In this document: positions 22,525 through 23,408 of the stretch, piece after piece | Numbering within the stretch: position 1 is the first letter of the stretch | Layout: the number at the start of each line of letters is the position of its first letter | Origin: a virus | Reading direction: 5' to 3' (one strand) | IMG/VR virus record: IMGVR_UViG_3300025138_011093 | Coordinates: 1-23,408 of that record | Length of the DNA: 23,408 nt | Translations under genes and position numbers: made by a program | Notes under the pieces: model-generated | Told to the model about the DNA's origin: nothing | Databases searched by the model: none | The model's input: only the letters and a program-made list of their open reading frames with translations

Positions 22525-23282
22525 ACCTTTACTCCAATCTCTGTATCAACTACGTCCCAATTTGGTTCAACATTAATATAATCTGCAATTTTTTTAACAT
22601 CATCAATTCTTTCCTGAGCTAAATCAAACCAGAGTTGATCACTAATAGTATCCTTATTATCAGATAACATTCTATCTGCAACTTCGTCTTTCTGTCTATT
22701 ACCGAATACCCAATGATTATGGTGAATATAAATATCTTCACGCCACTTAACCCTATCCACAGCTTTAAAGGTTTGATACAGCCATTGATCAGACCAATTA
22801 ATTAAGAATTCCTCTCTACATAAATAACCAATAACTTCTGTATATTTTTTATGTATAAATGCGTTTACACAAATTTCATCTTGTTTTCTAAATCCGTCAT
22901 AACAATGTAATAGTTTAATTTTATCTTCTGGTAGATTTTCCCCATTAAATTCATCTAATACCTTTACATCCCAATCCTTGGTTTTAAAAATCATATCATC
23001 ACCTACATAACCTAAAACATCTCCCTGAGCGTGTGGATATAGTTCATTCCAAATTTTATTAATACCAATAAATTTACCTTCATTTTTAATATCGATAATT
23101 TTAACAAACGGAATTGCTTCTGCTATTTTATAGGCAGTATCTCTGGTGGGATCATCCTCATCTATACCAAATATTAGTTCAACGTTATTAATATCCTTAA
23201 CAGTAGTAATAATTGAACTAATAAGAGTAAGTTTTAAATTTAAACGTTCGCGACTAGGTACTAATAAGCTTATTTTATTCAT
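22521..23282 (-). CDS. GT-A fold glycosyltransferase (GT2-like), 253 aa
   Basis: Seen: the opening ISLLVPSRERLNLKLTLISS (4-23), typical of GT2-like proteins with P-S-R-x-R; IFGIDEDDPTRDTAYKI in the position of the nucleotide-binding loop; GINKIWNELYPHAQGDVLG, then YVGDDMIFKTKDWD, where Asp-Asp is the metal-binding pair; and late HHNHWVFGNRQKDEVADRM. Phage and polysaccharide-cluster proteins with this layout are usually annotated as glycosyltransferases. No membrane segment. It overlaps the next upstream gene by four bases (23279-23282) and the GT-B gene by four, so it is in the same transcript. Confidence 0.78.
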   Translation of the reverse strand: MNKISLLVPSRERLNLKLTLISSIITTVKDINNVELIFGIDEDDPTRDTAYKIAEAIPFVKIIDIKNEGKFIGINKIWNELYPHAQGDVLGYVGDDMIFKTKDWDVKVLDEFNGENLPEDKIKLLHCYDGFRKQDEICVNAFIHKKYTEVIGYLCREEFLINWSDQWLYQTFKAVDRVKWREDIYIHHNHWVFGNRQKDEVADRMLSDNKDTISDQLWFDLAQERIDDVKKIADYINVEPNWDVVDTEIGVKV

Positions 23283-23408
23283 TTTTTAAATTTTTTAAGA
23301 TGGTTTACTACTTCACTAATAGGTATATTCGGAACCGCAACAGGTGATGTATTATGTTTACTTAAAAAGTGTCTAGCCGCTTGTTGAATATTTGACTGCC
23401 AATCATTA
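23279..23408 (-). CDS. Partial gene, C-terminal 42 residues (probably another sugar-block gene)
   Basis: An open frame enters from the right edge and ends with TGA overlapping the next ATG (ATGA). The visible end is a helical, basic tail (QQAARHFLSKHNTSPVAVPN, then a lysine-rich end). Position and coupling suggest another glycosyltransferase, but no motif is visible to prove it. Confidence 0.6.
   Translation of the reverse strand, partial: NDWQSNIQQAARHFLSKHNTSPVAVPNIPISEVVNHLKKFKK

Noticed and set aside
13126-23408. Block read as a bacterial O-antigen locus (host DNA or prophage edge)
   Set aside because: It is continuous and same-strand with phage core genes at 8207-13109, and lacks flippase, polymerase and initiating transferase within the window.

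Overview
The window looks like part of the genome of an AT-rich, T4-like tailed phage (myovirus), most likely an uncultured marine one. The phage assignment rests on a gp15-like tail-sheath completion protein (8207-9376), a GroES/gp31-like co-chaperonin (11729-12148), a short gp62-like clamp-loader subunit of the cyanophage type (12154-12528), repetitive fibre-like proteins (1-1985 and 6394-7278), and very tight gene packing with 1- to 8-base start/stop overlaps. No gap between genes exceeds about 50 bases. The host cannot be named from this sequence. No tRNA, IS element, CRISPR array or integrase was seen.

Layout. (1) 1-1985, minus: the N-terminal 661 codons of a large repetitive, cysteine-rich fibre-like protein that runs off the left edge. 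(2) 2034-3127, minus: four small overlapping genes, one an HExxH zinc-protease-like protein. A plus-strand acidic protein follows at 3136-3627. (3) 3624-6348, minus: a nucleotide-sugar pair (RmlB-like 4,6-dehydratase plus a reductase resembling the eukaryotic/mimivirus NRS/ER rhamnose enzyme), a small acidic protein and a PD-(D/E)XK nuclease. (4) 6394-8210, plus: a second cysteine-rich structural protein and a GT9-like glycosyltransferase. (5) 8207-13109, minus: phage core genes, namely gp15-like, an Fe-S DinG/Rad3-type helicase, two unrecognised genes, GroES-like, gp62-like and a DUF366-like protein. (6) 13126-23408, minus: about 10 kb of sugar genes. These are an SDR, a transketolase split into two genes, a second RmlB-like dehydratase, a DegT-fold enzyme whose catalytic lysine is replaced by histidine, another SDR, an FkbM methyltransferase and six or seven glycosyltransferase-type genes (GT11, GT17, DUF5672, GT2, GT-B, GT-A and a partial one).

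How it may work together. The sugar genes appear to form two routes. One is a short rhamnose route (3624-5446). The other is a deoxysugar route in which 4,6-dehydration, a ColD/RfbH-like 3-dehydration and a two-subunit transketolase-like ketol transfer could give a branched 3,6-dideoxy sugar. No nucleotidyltransferase is present in the window, so NDP-glucose would come from the host or from genes outside it. The glycosyltransferases could decorate the virion (the Ser/Thr-rich fibres are obvious candidates), phage DNA, or host surface glycan; the sequence does not decide between these. The sugar chemistry is inference from family membership and active-site residues. The protein families themselves are seen fairly clearly.
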